Of a stretch of DNA of 64,000 nt, positions 48,290 through 61,437 are shown one piece after another (position 1 is the stretch's first letter; each line of letters begins with the position of its first letter). The stretch lies in assembly GCA_033026295.1 (NCBI GenBank), contig CM065185.1, positions 2,418,001 to 2,482,000 of the forward strand, read 5' to 3'. The DNA is from Channa striata. Its lineage: Eukaryota; Chordata; Actinopteri; Anabantiformes; Channidae. The notes under the pieces were generated by a model. It ran no database searches, was not told the DNA's origin, and saw nothing but the letters and a program-made list of their open reading frames with translations. Position numbers and translations under genes: made by a program.

Positions 48290-48920
48290 TTCTTAGAATT
48301 GGCCGATCAACCTAAACAAGGGCTATAGCCTGTTTAGTGTTTGCCAAATACCATTAAAAGGACTGTGATATCACGAGGACACCAATTCTCTGGTCTGATG
48401 GGACAAAAATGTAATCTTTGGGGCAGAACTTAAAGCACTGTGCCTGGATATCACCAAGCACTGCTCGTCATCTGGCTAATTCCTTCCCTGCAGCGAAGCA
48501 TTGTTTGTTCTTAATCGTGGTATACTGTCGCATTTTGGTATCAGGGACAGAAAGTCCGTTCAGAATCAGCCAAATATAAATAAGTTCTTGATGAAAACCT
48601 TTTCCTCAGGTATTGAGACCTGAGACTGGTCGATGTCTCACTTTTTAACAGGACAAGTCTCTTACTGTCTTTTTGTGGCCTGTTGAAACCTGGAATTAAA
48701 TCCCATGAAACATCTGTATAGAGACCTTGAAGATGGCAGTTGACACACACTTCCCACATTGACAGAGCATGAGAGGATTTCCCAGGAAGAATGGGATGAA
48801 CTGTCCAAATCCAAGCTTGTTGAGACTTACCGAAGCAGCCTGGAAGCTCCCCCGACAAGCTGAAAGTGTTGCCAAACGGCTTCAACAATGTACAGAGTGA
48901 GGGGCTTTAATTGCTGAATG
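48290..48920 (+). pseudogene. Tc1/mariner transposase remnant, plus strand
   Basis: Nucleotide-level remnant of a fish Tc1-type transposase. TTCTCTGGTCTGATGGGACAAA corresponds to the WSDET catalytic segment, followed by GCACTGCTCGTCATCTGGCTAAT, TGATGAAAACC, GGACAAGTCTC, TTAAATCCCATGAAACATCTGTATAGAGA (NP-E-LW-R segment) and GAATGGGATGAACTGTCCAAA. The order follows an intact transposase gene, but stops and indels occur throughout and no long frame survives. Part of the middle catalytic region around 48500-48560 is missing. Confidence 0.8.
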
Positions 48921-48924
48921 TGCA

Positions 48925-51420
48925 GCAGCACTGTTACTCACAGCTAGATCGCCAAAAAGAAAGACGATTATTAATTAGATAATTAATTGGACAGTTGCTG
49001 TATGTCACTATTGAGGATGAGCAATGTGACTTCCTTGGAAACTAATTGTGTAATCCAGAAATCTCCATGATTACAGCTGAAATACACATCAGCTCTCAGT
49101 GAGTTTGATGTAACTTGGTACTTTCGTTTCATGTGGAATTGCCCAAAAGATTTGGCTTAGCTCTTGCCTTGCCAAATGCAGTGGTAGGTGATTTAGCCAT
49201 ATTTAGTTTCTTGTCTGTTTGTGCAGGTTATTATTTTTATGCATGAAAGTGTGAGTGCATATGTTTCTTTTGTACAACTCTGAATGGTGGCTGTATTCGG
49301 CCATTAGCGCTTAACACTTTTATTTGCATGAAGGTAGACAGGTAGTGTCTAATGACTAATCAGTCTCTGAAACTTTCTAAAAATATTTAGAAACGGCACT
49401 ATCATCAACACTAAAGTAGTTATGGAACCAGATCATGAGGAATAAATCAATAATAAATTACTGTATATTAAATTCATATCAACTTTATTTTTATAACACC
49501 ACTTCACAAGTGACCAGTGCTTCAAGACAGAATCCCCCGTGTAGGTGGTAGGCTCAGCCGAGCTTCTATGCCAGAGGAATCCAAACACCTTGCATTTGCC
49601 TAAGGATCATCGATTATCACAGCTAATGTTAGGGGAAATCCACAAACTACGCCTTCCAGGTGTATGACAGATCTCTTCTGGAAACGACGAATATGGGAGA
49701 TCTGTCTAAGATCTGTCTGAGCTCCAAAGGTGACAAAAATGGTCGCATGCAAAAAGAAATTTCCTCCCAGGAGACATTGTGTTGAGTCAGCAACTCATGA
49801 AGGATTGGCAAGTTCATATATGCAGCGAAGGATGAACATGGTCTAGTTCGCAAACACTGATTCAGCTTCAAACACCTGTAACCAAGGTCTGTTTCTATGT
49901 GACCTGTAACCAAGACTGTTCTCCTACGGTGTGTCAAGAACTAGAGATTTAAGATTATCAAGCTGGATAGCCCTGTAACCAAGGTCTGTCTTCTTCAAAG
50001 TCAGAATGAGAGTCTTAAATACGGTTCAAGTACTAGAGACCTCTGATACTGGAAGAAAGAAGAAATAAGAAGGAAGACCTTCAAAACTGGCTCTAATGTT
50101 CTAATTTTCTAATATTCACTATTGTTTAATAATTGTTTCCAATTTTAACTCTGCTAGTTCTAACATTGGAGCACAATTATGTATGAGCCAGCCATAGATA
50201 TTTGAGCACTTGTTCTGCTTTTGTACTTTTCTGCAGTCATGCTGCGTCCTAATAAGTTAGATAAATTAAAAAGTATATGTACATCACCAATAACATTATC
50301 TAATACATCACATAAGTGCCTTGGAAGTTTTTCTAAATGATTGTCCAGAAAACCGTTGTTTGTCTGTCTCTTCGTTGTTACATACAGACTTTAGCAGCAG
50401 GTTTAGCTGTGGAGACACACAGTTTATCTCATGGTGCTCGGTGCTGTACTGTGGAACACAGAAGATAGAGGATAAGGCTTGGACCATCGGACACACTTAA
50501 GACTTGCCTCTTCAAGCAGTGTAATTACAGCAACTTAATACCCCTTTGGTGCATTGGCTGTTAATGGAGATTGGAACTTTTAATAATTAATTAATGTTTT
50601 ATGAGCTTTTATCATTAAGTGCAAACTCAAACTATTCCATCTGTACCATGTGGGTGCACGTCTGACCAACAGAGTCTTGTTCATTTGATGTGTGTGATCC
50701 CTCTGTTCCGTTTAGAGAGGTGGTTTCAGCTGGACTCGGGCACATTACGCATTTAGTGTAATCGCTAACTAGGCACGAAACTCCAACACTATGAACATGC
50801 GGCATCATTGTGACGTAAGCACGCTTGGCCACAGATCCGTATCTCAGGTGTGGGACAAAGCAACTATGGCCTGTATGAGTGTTTGAGATTTTACATAGTA
50901 CTTTAAAAATGATCCAGTCTTCAGGGACTATTTTCAATTAAATTTAAACAATAATTTCACATTTATCATTCAGTTCAAACTTATCACATGTAAAATATAC
51001 AGACACAGAACACTGATGGGCCATATCTCTCTCTCTATCTCTCTCTCTCTTTCTATATATATATATATATATATATATATTTAAATATAAGTAACTCGCC
51101 AACATGTGCAGATTCAATTAGAGGTATTTGTGTTTTGTCAGTTTCTTCTAAATCCTGCCTGTTTTGGAGTGTTCTTTTCCCAGCTTGGCTCTGGTACAGC
51201 AGTAGTCAATGGGCAGTTTAAACATTCCCCTAACAGTTAATCTCTTTACACAAAAGGGCACTTTGTTATGGCAGCTGCTTTGCTACAAAATGCAAATCTG
51301 TTACTACATGCTGTCTGAATTCTCACTCGGCATCTTTTCTTACAAGTTTTATTTCCACCTGACAGTTTGACTGTGAGAGCGCAAACAGTCGATTTTGAAG
51401 TTTTAGTATTTCTGCCTCAA
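48925..51420. other. Gene-free interval
   Basis: AT-rich. A possible decayed LINE tail (TCATATCAACTTTATTTTTATAACACCA) lies at 49475-49505. A diverged tandem duplication around 49875-50045 contains three copies of CCTGTAACCAAG-CTGT. CT- and AT-dinucleotide runs are at 51026-51080. Confidence 0.4.
51026..51080. repeat. (CT)n-(AT)n compound microsatellite
   Basis: CT repeat with TAT interruptions up to about 51052, followed by a pure AT run to 51080. Confidence 0.93.
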
Positions 51421-51589
51421 AGCAGGTCATGTACAAAGACTCGAGCAGTTGTTTAGTACGTGGCCAAGGGGACAAGTAACTAAAAAGTATTGCCTTGCCT
51501 CCTCCTTCTCCCCCACTCCTCTCCTCCTCCCTCCACCCCCTTTTTGCCTGTCACATGTTCTTTTCACAGCATAGAAAAGTTTCTGGATT

Positions 51590-51847
51590 AGGGCAGAATT
51601 AACACAAAGCGGCGACGCCACTCAAACTACACTCGCAGAACAACACAGAAGAGGCAAGAGTTGGGGGCCCGACACGGAGAGAGTGACACGACGGGTTGAA
51701 GACCTTCAAGCGAACCTCAGCCACCTCAGACAAACTTCTGATAGCAAGAGTCCATCCCTGACAGCGAGAGCGAGAGCGAGAGAGAGGCAGCAGTGGCAGA
51801 GACGGCAGCAGAGAGGCAGGGGATCTTTGCTGACAAGGTCCTGAAGG
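51590..51847 (+). promoter_or_regulatory. Putative 5' leader of a second gene
   Basis: A sharp switch from a CT-rich promoter-like tract (51500-51545, CCTCCTCCTTCTCCCCC) to GC- and purine-rich leader sequence (GCGGCGACG, GAGAGCGAGAGCGAGAGAGAGG, GGCAGCAG). This composition is typical of vertebrate 5' UTRs. No clear TATA box. Confidence 0.45.
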
Positions 51848-51877
51848 ATGGAGGAGAAGCAGTTTTCTGGAATCCTG
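51848..51877 (+). CDS. Putative first coding exon of an unidentified gene (partial)
   Basis: ATG in a strong initiation context (A at -3, G at +4) opens ten codons, MEEKQFSGIL, that run exactly into CTG|GTGAGT, a consensus splice donor in phase 0. The exon follows a GC-rich leader, and no other in-frame exon is obvious nearby, so the first intron would be long and may extend past 64000. I cannot match the ten residues to a family. Developmental transcription factor and signalling genes often have this short-first-exon layout, but that is not an identification. It could also be a chance ATG-donor pair. Confidence 0.4.
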
Positions 51878-51901
51878 GTGAGTTTTACTTTTGTTCAGTG
51901 A

Positions 51902-51920
51902 ACACACACACACACACACT
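51902..51920. repeat. (CA)n microsatellite
   Basis: Short CA run about 25 bp after the putative exon-1 donor. Confidence 0.9.
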
Positions 51921-53397
51921 TTTCAAAACAGCAACACACAAATACAATTGAATAAATACACTCAGGGACGGCGTTTCATCTCATCTGGTGGGATGCAGCT
52001 GCTGAACCACATGTTGAGTTATTCTCTGCTATTCCCCAGATTGACCAGGTGGGACCTAAACGTTTTTTTCTTTGTGTTTTCCTTTTTTGCTTGCTTGCAA
52101 TTTTATGACACATTTTTAACACAACCTCTTTGACACACTTTTCTTCTCACATGCACCTTGCCCTAAACTACCCGAAGCCTTAATCATGTTATCTTTGAAC
52201 GTTTCACTGAATAATAAACCAGCTCATTCTTTCGATTGTGTTTTGAGTGATTGTGTTTCGGTGCATCACCTGCTGTTAGTCATGACGCAAAATCATCAAC
52301 TAAATCTTGTACCAGAAGATCCCAAGTGTCTTTCCTAGTCGTCACTCATCTCTCCATTAATCTGATCTCTGCCAAAGCAGCAAACCATAAACCTGTTTTC
52401 TGTGTTTTTCTGGCTGCTGGTAAAAGACAAGGCCAAGAGGTAAATGTGTCAGAGTCGGGCCTCTGCTGTTGCTGAAGCTTTAAATAGAGGTTGAGCATCA
52501 TTGGCAGTCAGGTCACTTCTCCCTCTCTCTCTCTCTTTCTCGCTCGCTCAGTCCAAGTCCTTCAGTCTGTCTTGAGATGGCGATAAACACAAACTCGGAG
52601 CTCCAACTCTCTTCTGACATTCTCACTCGTTTGAAGACTTGGTTTCCTCCTCGATGACATTTTTTTCCGTCCTTTTGAGATTTCTATCCAGGTTGAAATG
52701 TATACGCGCTTGTCTGAACTCTGCAGAGGGCCGTTATCATACCGCTCCCCCTCGTAACATTTGAAGGTGGTTGGAGGACGGCGATTTGGGATTTTCAGAT
52801 GTTTTTTCTGTGTGCGTGGTCACAGTGTTTTCAGCTTAGTGACAGATTGCAAATCAGTGTTTTCCTGCTGGAGAGTTCTGTGACTTTATCTTTGGCACAC
52901 AAAGTCATTTCATGAATGTCACAACAGGTGGATTTGATCTCATTTCTAATGGAAGAAGCATTGTTTTGGACATACACTGGCTTTTTACTAGATCTAAGTG
53001 GTGCTGGTTATACTGTCAGATCCAAATGAAGTGAAATGCTTTAGATATGACTCTCATTTTGCTTTAAACGAGCGAGTTTGGCTGCCACCCTCATTAAAGA
53101 GTCACAACACACCTACCACCATTAAGATGAAGGTCACCCGAGCACCACCTCCACCCGAGTTCATGCCTTAACATTACTTACTATTTCAGGTCAAAATACC
53201 ACAGTACTCTTGAAATGCCCTGAACATTTATTAAGATATTTATGTTCTTGAGATGATTTTTAGGTTTGGTGCTCTGGTTTTGATTGACATGCTTCACCAA
53301 CTATAGTATAAATTACTAGATCATATCATAGAGGCAATTATGGTCCCCAGAGAATGAACCTCAGTAATTTTAGTGAACTCCTAATGTTTCTTTAGTG

Positions 53398-53410
53398 CCA
53401 CCAGGTGGCC
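53398..53410 (+). promoter_or_regulatory. CTCF-like motif
   Basis: CCACCAGGTGGCC matches 12 of 13 positions of the CTCF core consensus; the last base is C instead of a purine. Confidence 0.4.
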
Positions 53411-53855
53411 AACTAACTCACTGATCTGGTGAAGATTTAACATCTGGATGGGAACTAAATTTTGTACAGACATTTGTGATCCCCAGAGAATGAAATCTCA
53501 TAAATGTAAAGATCATCTGACTGACTAACTATCATCATAATTTCAGTATGAGCAACTATGTGCAAAATAAATCCCATCAGTGTTCAGCGTACTTTGTGTT
53601 TTACATGCTAAGCATGCTGTCATGCTGACTGTCAGATATTAGTTTGACTTTGTGAAAATATTTTTGACACCCTTCTAAAAACAATGGAGTTCACCTAATA
53701 CTAATTATTATGGAAGATAATATGATAAATTCTGTAAGATTATTTTCGTCAACAGACAGGGGTGTAAGGAATGAGAAGACAGAATATAGTATTGTAATGA
53801 ATAGAAAATCTGAAATTTCATGAACGCAAAAAAATTTAACTGATTAGTTTGAAAA

Positions 53856-53884
53856 TATAATAATAATAATAATAATAATAATAA
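53856..53884. repeat. (TAA)n microsatellite
   Basis: About nine TAA units in AT-rich sequence. Confidence 0.95.
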
Positions 53885-56800
53885 GTGTCAGGCCATACTG
53901 GAGGTCATGTTACAGACACTTGCCTTGTTTATAGCAAATATTGTTTGCAAAGAATATTGTTTAACCTGCTTGAAATAAAAGTTTTTGCAGGGCCTTTTAC
54001 TGCCACTCACACACTTCAAAGAAAGCATAGAAGGAATAATCATCACTCAGTAGTAACTCCACAGAACCACTAGGGTAGGTCAACAACGAGTGAGTGCCCC
54101 ATCAAACCGAATATGTGACTGTTGTCATGTATGAATACATGACGTGTTTTATACAGTGTACGAAAAAGAAGTGTAAAATATGTACTACAGATCCAAATGT
54201 TTCTCCTTACACTGGCTATTAACATTTATAAATGAACAAGTTTAAATGTAAGTACTCATCACTCTGCAACCGCCACTGTAACGTTTGGCTGTTTTCAAAC
54301 AATTATTTTTCCTCACAAAGTAGGACAGAGGTCAGAATTCAGCAGACACATACGTCTTATCTATGAAGGTAAACACGGCACACAGCAGCGAGGAGACTGT
54401 ACGACCACTCCGGCAGTGACAGGGGACGAGCGCTCATGCACACTCTCGTGATTGGTCAGCTCTCATGGCTGGGACCGTTGTCTTCAGACAGTGATGTAAG
54501 TCGTGGCTTGGAGACATCAACAAAGAGTGAAAGAATGTTTGTGTGTGTGCAAGGGAGAGAATTACGGACAGGATCTTAGACCTTGCTCTCCCATCGCCAA
54601 CTGTCACTTAAATTTTTAGTCCATTCCTCCCTCTCCTTTAACCGTCTTCTTCCCAGCTGGCAAGTTTTTGAAATGGATAAAAATCAGTTTATTTCATGTT
54701 CGTCTGACACGTCATTGCCTCTTTTTTGGAGGGTTTGGAGGGTTGAAATTTTGCTTCTCTGTGCGTTTTCTCAACATAGGGCAACTTCTTTGTGCGAGTC
54801 CCTGTGCTTTGTTAACAGTCTGGTTACATTTATTTATGTAGGCCCAGATGGTTGGTGGATGGAGCCGTCACCGTAAATCTCGTGACACACAAGGCGCTCG
54901 CTTCCTGCTACCGCTTGGCTCGGCTGGTAGCCTTCTGCCGGGACTGTTTTTGCCCAAACGTAATTCCCCAGCTCGTTCACAGCGCTCAAAGAGACTGTCC
55001 CCTCAATCTTCCTGCGTTGTCTTTGACTGCCCTGGAAGCCACGACTTCCAGTGAGCGGATGAGCAGATGGTGCCCTGGCACAAGCTTTTACGAGACGGAT
55101 GGCTGTCTCTTTGTTTTTACTCCTTAGTTACTTTTTTCTCACTTGTTGTCTTTAAAGGATCTGCTGTTTGAATGTACAGGGATGTGAGAGTAGGAGGAGT
55201 TGGACGGAGGTTTGGCGTATTTGTCTTCATTCAGATGTCTAGCTGTGCAGACCACTGCTTCCCGTCCATCTCCATCAAGGCCAAGTGGAAGAAGAGGTCA
55301 CTTAAGTTTGGCATGTGATCAGAGCTTCACATTGGCAGGGCTTCTACTGTTAGTCACTTACACTTTCACATCCACAGTCGGACGTTCTGATTGAAATGAT
55401 ATTTTTACGCATTCTCTTGATTAACATTTCTAGTCGGTTCAACACTATATGACCGGATACAAAAAACACACCATATTCACACGCACTATACTAAAACCAT
55501 GTTGACGTTTTAAATGAGTGACAAATTTTCCGGTTCCACTCATCATTTCATGTTGTTACTGGATCAGGCTGATCAACTTTTTAGTCTGTTGAGAATTTCC
55601 AGTCCGATCCTCTACGCAATCCTTTCCCAAGGTATTGGAATGTCTAGGCCAATTGATTTGTGTTTACTGCACACTGAAGACATTGGGTTTGGCATAAGAT
55701 AAAAGTTCAGAATGTTAGTGTAGAACTCATGGTATTTACATCTTGATACACATACATACACATACGTATGAATGGACAAAAACAAAGGATGACTATGGCA
55801 GTGTGAGGGTTGTGATAGCACCAATGAACTTCACAAGCAGGGTGGAGGTATCCCAGCCCACCATCTGTGTGAACGCGATAGAAGTAGTGTCATGTGTTCA
55901 TGTTTGGGAGGAGTTTCATCATGCACAAAGACAATGACTGAAGAGACTGAAAAGTCAATGTGGTTTTTGACTGGCCATGGCAGACACCATACGTTATTAA
56001 TGCATTATTTTATCATGGCTTTTGCCTGCTGCAGACGTGATTAAAGGCAGAACCTTTATGCTGTTTCTGCAGACAAGGAATTTGCCATTAGATATTTTAT
56101 TGTTTTCAAATGCAAAACAGTTTTATTTAATTTATTTAAACTATCTGTCCCAGTAGATAAATTGTGGGCCATTTGAAACAAAAAGTGCTATATTCTACAT
56201 TGTTTAATGAATCTAGATGTACATGCTATGAAGTAAAAGCAGAAATTCTAAACTTTCATCTGAGCTCCATCTATTCATCTTCCAACACAAATAAAATATG
56301 TATCTGACGCAGCAAACTATTTGTTTTAAACACAAATTCTTCAAGCTATAATTGATAGTTTTGGCCATGGCATCACAGTATTCATGGTATCAGTGTTAGC
56401 AAGGGCTAAAAGAAATTTCTTTCTACCTGAATGTTTCAGTAACGTACTGCTCTGACAGTTACAGTAGCTTAGTGAAACTGAGTTTTAATGATCAAATACT
56501 GGTTCACATCACACACTGAATCACTGCTCAAACTGAAGAAGCTGTCTATGGGAAGGACGAGGCAGGCAGAGACAGACAAAAAATATCAAAGCACACAATC
56601 TGTCAAAATACCATCACTCAGGAAAACCGCATTCAGTATCATGAAACCAATGCAGTTTTACAACTTTTCTGGAAATATGGAATCAGTTTTTAACCGTACA
56701 TTCTCTTGAGCCTGGTTTGATCAAACAGTTGCTTCTGACTGAGCTGTAAATACATTTACATGTGACACCTGGGTAACGAAACGTATGGTTCGAAAGCTGC

Positions 56801-57646
56801 AACGATGCAGCAGCAGTCACTGTGTTGCTAAACACCATTGTAGTTTTGTTAAGCTGTGATTTACCCCACAGATCTGTGGACCCCCTGACTGGGGACCCTG
56901 TTTGTGTGTTTGTGTGTGGGTGGATTGGATGTGTGAGAGGGAGAAAAAAAGTGTCACTTTGTGTGTGTATGCGTGCCTTTTCCCTGAGGTTGCGTGGCTA
57001 ATGTGTGCTGCAGGCTGTGAAGTGGAAAATCAACGGAAAGAAATAGTGGGACCCACGGCCATAACCTCCCCGAGGTCGGGACTCACACAGCCACACACAT
57101 TCACAGAAACATAAACAGACGACACTCGTACACGTCCACACGTTCGGATACTACACAAGCACATTTCTGCACAAGCACCCATAGACATGCAAACCCACAC
57201 ACTCTCCTCATATTAGCACACACCCACACAGACAGAACGGGGAACAAAATGTGAGCACACACTGCAGACACAGTCTAGATGTACTAAAGCAGACAAAAAG
57301 AAAGTCTTAATTTAATTTTTTTAAATAAATGAATAAATCTGCAATTTGTTAATTGCTCCAGGCTGTGGTCCGGGGGCCAGTTTTTGACTGACTAGGGAGC
57401 GTGTTGAGCTGGTTCGTTTAAAATCAGTCCCCGTGTGTATGTCTTTGAATGTTACGGGATTTTGTTCCCTGTGGAGCCGTGTGTTCAGTAAAATGTTGTT
57501 TTACAGGTGAAACTGGACCGTTTCTCGGTTTCTGTCCTTACGTAAGAAACATGTTGAGTTGCCAGTCAGCCAGTTTAGTTAACAGCAGTGCTCAGCCACC
57601 GTGTTGACTGCCTGTGGGGCGAAGGGCCAACAAACAGATGTGAACC

Positions 57647-57671
57647 GAGAGAGAGAGAGAGAGAGAGAGAA
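57647..57671. repeat. (GA)n microsatellite
   Basis: About twelve GA units. Confidence 0.95.
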
Positions 57672-58853
57672 GGAAAAAGCCATGAGGTCAGGTGGGGGCA
57701 GGGTAGCGGAGGAGTCAGACGTGATTTTCTGTTTCTGATTTCCCCCCGACTGACCAGCTGAATGAAAGGAATAAAAAACATACAAGCGGCCGTACAGGGC
57801 ACAGGCAGCACTCAACGGCAGCGTAACAGCAGCCACTGTGGCGAACACACAATTGAGGGACAAGGGCCGCAAATGCCAAACACGTCTACTGCTGGGCACT
57901 CTTTAAAAGGTAACCCACAACCAAGCAGCCCCCCTCCCCACATAGGGCACACACATACACATGCAGCGAAGAGGATAAAAAAAGGACTCTATTGTGTTTC
58001 GGACCTTTCGATTTCATATGGAAAGCCACTCTGGCTGAAAATTTCGTTTTTCTGATTTTCTTCCTCTCTCTTCGTTTTTCGGATTTAATGGGTCTCCCTC
58101 CTTCCAATGGTACAAAAAAGAGACAGGTCAGTGAGAAAAGGAGACTTCACTGCCTTTCTCTCTTGTGCTATGAAGTCGGTGAAATGATGGACGAGGCTCT
58201 GACACTGGGTACACAAAACGCAGACCTGAAATCGCTCCTGATTTCTTTTAGTATTAATATAATTTTCAACGGTTTTCCAATTGAACTCCTTTCAAAGGCC
58301 TTTTCAGAACCATATTTAGGTAATTTGTTGCGCTTGAACCCAACCTGCTCCCTGGCTCTGTGTAAGTATGTGTGGGTTCAATGGGGACTATAAGCCTGGG
58401 ACGAGGGGGATCTGCCTTTCTCAGGACTGGGCAGCCCTCTCCTGCTCGGTGACACTCACCCCCCATGTTATTTATCACTTTTTCTCCTCTGTCACTTTAG
58501 CCCCTTTCAAACGTATAATGTTGTAGTTTCATCTAACTGACAACATAATAGCTTTTTGATTTTCAAAAACATTATGGAAAGTTTCCATGTTGACTCTGGT
58601 CAAACTTGTAAGAAAAATGAGCGATCAATTTAAAACTTTGATGCTTATTGTTTATTCCCACAGCTTGAATTTTGATCATCTACAGCACTTGAGAGAGACT
58701 TATTCCCATATATTTCCATATCTGTTAACCTATATTTGACATGACATAAAATGGAACCCAAGCCACGTACCCATCCTGCTCTTGTGTTGTACATAAGTCA
58801 AAATTTTGACCGTGTGGGAACTTCACATTAAAGTAGGTGGAACACGTCAAAGC

Positions 58854-58874
58854 ATTATTATTATTATTATTATT
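58854..58874. repeat. (ATT)7 microsatellite
   Basis: Seven ATT units, then GTTCGGGC. Confidence 0.95.
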
Positions 58875-60894
58875 GTTCGGGCAGCCGAACTAACTGTTAA
58901 CAAACATATTCTTTGGACATAGTTGTATATAAATTTTGTAAAAGCATTTTATACTCATCTTGCACATTAGAAGCTAGGATTTACCCCCTACAATTGTTTG
59001 GCGTTGGGAGCTAAATGGGTGCAGACCTGTCAGTTTGCCTACATGGAATCGTTCAACTTTATTAAAGTTGATACCAAAACTAAAAGACACCTGCAGTTTT
59101 TAAAATGACACAACCACAAGAGAATAAAGGATTAACTCTTCTTCAACCTTAAAGTGGCATTTTTCGGGCTTTTCTTAATGCATTAAAAGAGAAAAGTGCA
59201 CTACATCACAATCAACAATCAACAGCAACAAACCAATAGACATGCAGGGTTCTAATGTAGAATAAAGCAGAGAAAATGATTTTCACAAGTTAAATGATTA
59301 AAGCTTTTGCTGGCTAAAGTGTTCCTTTCAGTAATGCAGCTCTTATATGTCAGGACTTGAAGAAGGGTTTGGAAAACGCCATCTGAAGTATCCTCATTCC
59401 CTTTTTTGCAGAAAAACAATTTCAAAGATCTTGCTCTTTCCTAACTCAGTTTTGGCACTATTTCATTTTCAATCTTTGCCAAACTGTTGCATCCAGACAC
59501 ACGTGTATGTTTTTGATGTTTCTGTCTTTGCATACAAGTAGCAGCAGATCTTGGCGCACATGAAGCACTGGCGTGGCATTAACGGATGATGAGGTGTCTA
59601 ATACGGTTTCGTCTGTTTTATCCGTTCTTCCTGTATTGTCACATTTCAACTGCGACAGTAGCTGCTGCCACGTGAGGCCAACTTCACTCACATGTTCCTC
59701 ACTTTCATCCCCAGCAAAGGTCCCATATGTTTGTCAAAATGTGTATGTTGTGTGCTTTTTCCGGCCCGATTCGTTCCCATGCTTTTTCTCCAATGAGTCC
59801 CGCTCTCCCCGGGGGTCCGGGCTGAAGCCTCACGCTATTTATACAGAGCGAACAGCTGGGGCCCTCCCAGCCAAAGCAGTGAGGGATGAGGTGGTCGGGG
59901 GATGGGGAGAGAAATTATCATGGAAACTTCAGGTTAAACCAAGCGTTGGAAATGTCTCTCTGTTCCCACTTTTTTTTTTCTACTCTCTCGTCCTTCTCTC
60001 CGTCATTTTCTTTCTCCCCCGGGTGTCCAGAGTGGCCTGGTCAGGTCGTGCTCAGATCAGGTCAGCTGCGCCGCCCGGCATCACTCGCTCATTTGAATGT
60101 TGTTTCTAATCTCCCCACAGTCTCTTTGTTATCGCTCTGCTCATTTTTGCTTTTTACTTCTCTTCGCAGCTGATGTTTTTTTTTCCTCTCTGACACACGC
60201 TCTCCCTCCCTGCTTCCAATTAAAGAGCTTTCTGTTTTGGACTGCACAAAAAAAGGTTGATTTTCCTCTCCAACTGCGCCTCCACACATTTTGTTCTTTT
60301 GTTGCACCGGACAAAGCCAACCTGCTGTTACAAAATTGAGCTTTTTGTAATTTTTTCCCTTTCTTCTGCTCTATGGCTCCTGTGGTGCTTGTCCTATTTT
60401 GAACCTCAGTCCTGTGAAGTTCTCTCCTCACCATTCTTCTCCTCACTTATGTGACCCTGTTTTCACTTTACTTCGCTTATCGTTTCTTCTTTAAACTGCT
60501 CTGTCCTCCACGCTCGGCTTTTCCCCGTGTCAGAAAGGGAACACAAAGTCAGGCTTATCGATGCTTCCTTCGGTCTGAGGCCTCTTTCGCAGCCAGGCAT
60601 CACATCGCATGCACGCTGTGCTAATGAGAGCTGATGAGATATTAACCTAATTGCTTTAAGGGACAGATATGTAGATCGAAGAGGATGTAATAAGCACAGA
60701 GACGACTGTTGGCTCAGGGTAAGATTAGCTTGTCAGTGTAAAAAACAGGTTGCTCCATGGATATTAAAGTACAAGAAGTTCCGCTGTGAGGCAGGTACAT
60801 TTATATGTTGTTTGAAAAATGGACGTTTTTATTAAGAAGCCTGAGTCACTAACAGCACACACTTGCTGTGTGTGATTGTGTCGTTTCTCACAGT

Positions 60895-60965
60895 GGCTTT
60901 CTGTATGGAGTTTGTGTGTTCTTGAGCTTGAGAGGGTTTCCTCCCAGAATCCAGACATAATCTAG
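60895..60965 (+). mobile_element. 5' part of an interrupted interspersed repeat
   Basis: TGTATGGAGTTTGTGTGTTCTTGAGCTTGAGAGGGTTTCCTCCCAGAATCCAGACAT is a diverged copy of the common fish repeat (GTGTGGAGTTTGCATGTTCTCC type) whose reverse complement occurs at 39.95 kb. Its expected continuation is found near 61438, suggesting that ~470 bp were inserted between. Confidence 0.55.
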
Positions 60966-61437
60966 ACTTTATCCAGAGGGTGTTTGTGTGAGTGCAACCC
61001 GCCCCAGTGTTTTGCCCCGGGCGTTTGCTGCCTCTCCTCCATCCAGCTTCCTAGTGCAAAATCTGGATTATCTCCAGCTGAGTTCATGTGTGAATAGAGG
61101 AGCCAATACTCCGGAGGATTCACCGTGAATGAGTGGGCGTGTCAGTGATGTCATTTCTGGGCAAAATACGTCAAAGTTGAAGAAGTCATACTAATACTGC
61201 GGATACGTCCTAATTACATTTAACATCGATAGTAAATGTTTGTAGTGAATTTGGATTTTGCACATTCATAGTGTCATCGCCATCAAGGAATCAAGAGTAT
61301 TTCTTCACAAGTGAGAATGCATTCCCCCGGGACTATCTCTCGATGTTGTCTGCGTGTCTGAAAGTAGAACTCTAGATAATGTCTGGACCTGATCCTCCTG
61401 ACGTCCTCTAGAGTTCATGTCTGAAAGGGCTTTAAAT

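Larger units (their letters stand above)
51925..60890. other. Putative first-intron/intergenic sequence
   Basis: No convincing exon seen. Microsatellites and a CTCF-like site are listed separately. GC-richer patches at ~54340-54500, ~54840-55110, ~57000-57110, ~57780-57960 and ~59760-60110 have open frames of up to 178 codons without domains. A stretch at 60600-60690 (CTAATGAGAGC, ATTAACCTAATTGC) looks enhancer-like because of its clustered homeodomain cores. Confidence 0.35.

Noticed and set aside
49875..49990. CRISPR-like spaced repeats
   Set aside because: Only three imperfect copies with unequal spacing in a vertebrate-type genome; a decayed tandem duplication explains it.
54848..55127. 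Overlapping 68- and 91-codon frames in a GC-richer patch
   Set aside because: There is an acceptor-like TTTATGTAG before it but no convincing donor or recognisable domain, and two frames are equally open.
57992..58393. 133-codon plus-strand frame with a hydrophobic N-terminus
   Set aside because: The hydrophobic residues come from T-rich sequence; no splice or family support.
59573..60109. 178-codon plus-strand frame
   Set aside because: Low-complexity Phe/Leu/Ser runs from CT-rich DNA, no domain, no homology I recognise.
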